Shown: piece by piece, positions 13,346 through 13,507 of the stretch
Layout of the letters: each line of letters opens with the position of its first letter
How positions within the stretch are numbered: the stretch's first letter is position 1
Source: Actinomycetes bacterium
GTDB taxonomy: Bacteria > Actinomycetota > Acidimicrobiia > Acidimicrobiales > Palsa-688
Length of the DNA stretch: 13,507 nt
NCBI GenBank assembly: GCA_021827225.1
Contig: JAKAXG010000043.1
Coordinates: 1 to 13,507, forward strand
Reading direction: 5' to 3'
Program-made: the position numbers and the translations under genes
The notes under the pieces: generated by a model
The model's input: the letters and a program-made list of their open reading frames with translations, nothing else
Database searches by the model: none
What the model was told of the DNA's origin: nothing

Positions 13346-13414
13346 ATGCGAAAGTATCCCTTCTCAGAAGGCGACCTTCAGGGTGCGACGAATCTTCAAC
13401 TGAAAGCCCAATAG
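13346..13414 (+). pseudogene. Possible scrap of a pentapeptide-repeat gene
   Basis: A 22-codon open stretch reads ...SEGDLQGATNLQLKAQ then stop. The DLxGATNLxL pattern resembles the last turn of many pentapeptide-repeat proteins. It is too short to be a gene by itself, upstream frames are closed by stops (TGA at 13322), and the match could be accidental. Confidence 0.2.
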
Positions 13415-13462
13415 ACCACACCATCTGGTCCCAGCCCTGACCCAATGTGCCGCACGGAGGCG

Positions 13463-13507
13463 TAGAATTCACAATCACCAAGTGACAGGATGGCTGCTAC
13501 GGCTTCC
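13463..13507 (+). other. Possible promoter and start of a gene leaving the window
   Basis: TAGAAT (13463-13468) is a good -10 box. It is followed 21 nt later by ATG 13490 with AGG just before it, reading MAATAS to the window's end. A CTGACC-like -35 is about 20 nt upstream, longer than ideal. Too little coding sequence is present to identify anything. Confidence 0.2.

Noticed and set aside
1..13507. tRNA, rRNA, CRISPR arrays, transposases or insertion-sequence ends.
   Set aside because: Looked for cloverleaf arms, regular repeats, DDE/recombinase motifs and terminal repeats; none seen.

Overview
The window looks like chromosomal DNA of a high-GC actinobacterium-type organism. GC and third-position GC are very high across most genes. 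Start codons include GTG and TTG, several genes lack a clear Shine-Dalgarno and sit directly behind a TANNNT box (leaderless style), and the hairpins after genes have no U-tract. The species cannot be named from the sequence.

Layout. (1) 1-2895, + strand: the 3' part of a gamma-glutamyltransferase-family gene, a FadR-type GntR regulator overlapping it by 11 nt, and a proline-iminopeptidase-like alpha/beta hydrolase. Together these suggest a regulated unit for breaking down gamma-glutamyl compounds or small peptides. Two hairpins follow. (2) 3103-4335, +: a GAF-like/SpoIIE (PP2C) phosphatase with all visible metal aspartates, converging on the next block over a hairpin. (3) 4383-6003, -: a two-gene unit of an ArsR-rhodanese fusion and an MBL-fold hydrolase, with an AT-rich palindromic promoter/operator. 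A 12-TM MFS transporter (6208-7524, +) lies divergently. This resembles the BigR/SqrR-type persulfide modules, but the regulator's DNA-binding half has no cysteine. (4) 7574-9970, -: a membrane GAF-GGDEF-EAL protein with both catalytic motif sets intact. (5) 10270-10989, +: a class I SAM methyltransferase. (6) 11009-12707, -: a small Lys/Arg-tailed membrane protein and a YihY/BrkB-family membrane protein with an unusual polar tail. (7) 12708-13507: mostly non-coding, with visibly lower GC, a small possible membrane protein, short palindromes, a possible pentapeptide-repeat scrap and perhaps the start of a gene that leaves the window.

I see no transposase, CRISPR array, rRNA, tRNA or prophage hallmark. 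Most of the window is ordinary accessory/housekeeping DNA. The strongest candidates for something less described are the cysteine-free ArsR-rhodanese/MBL/MFS module with its palindrome, and the cluster of stress/signalling genes (SpoIIE phosphatase, c-di-GMP enzyme, and YihY behind a possible SigB-type promoter).
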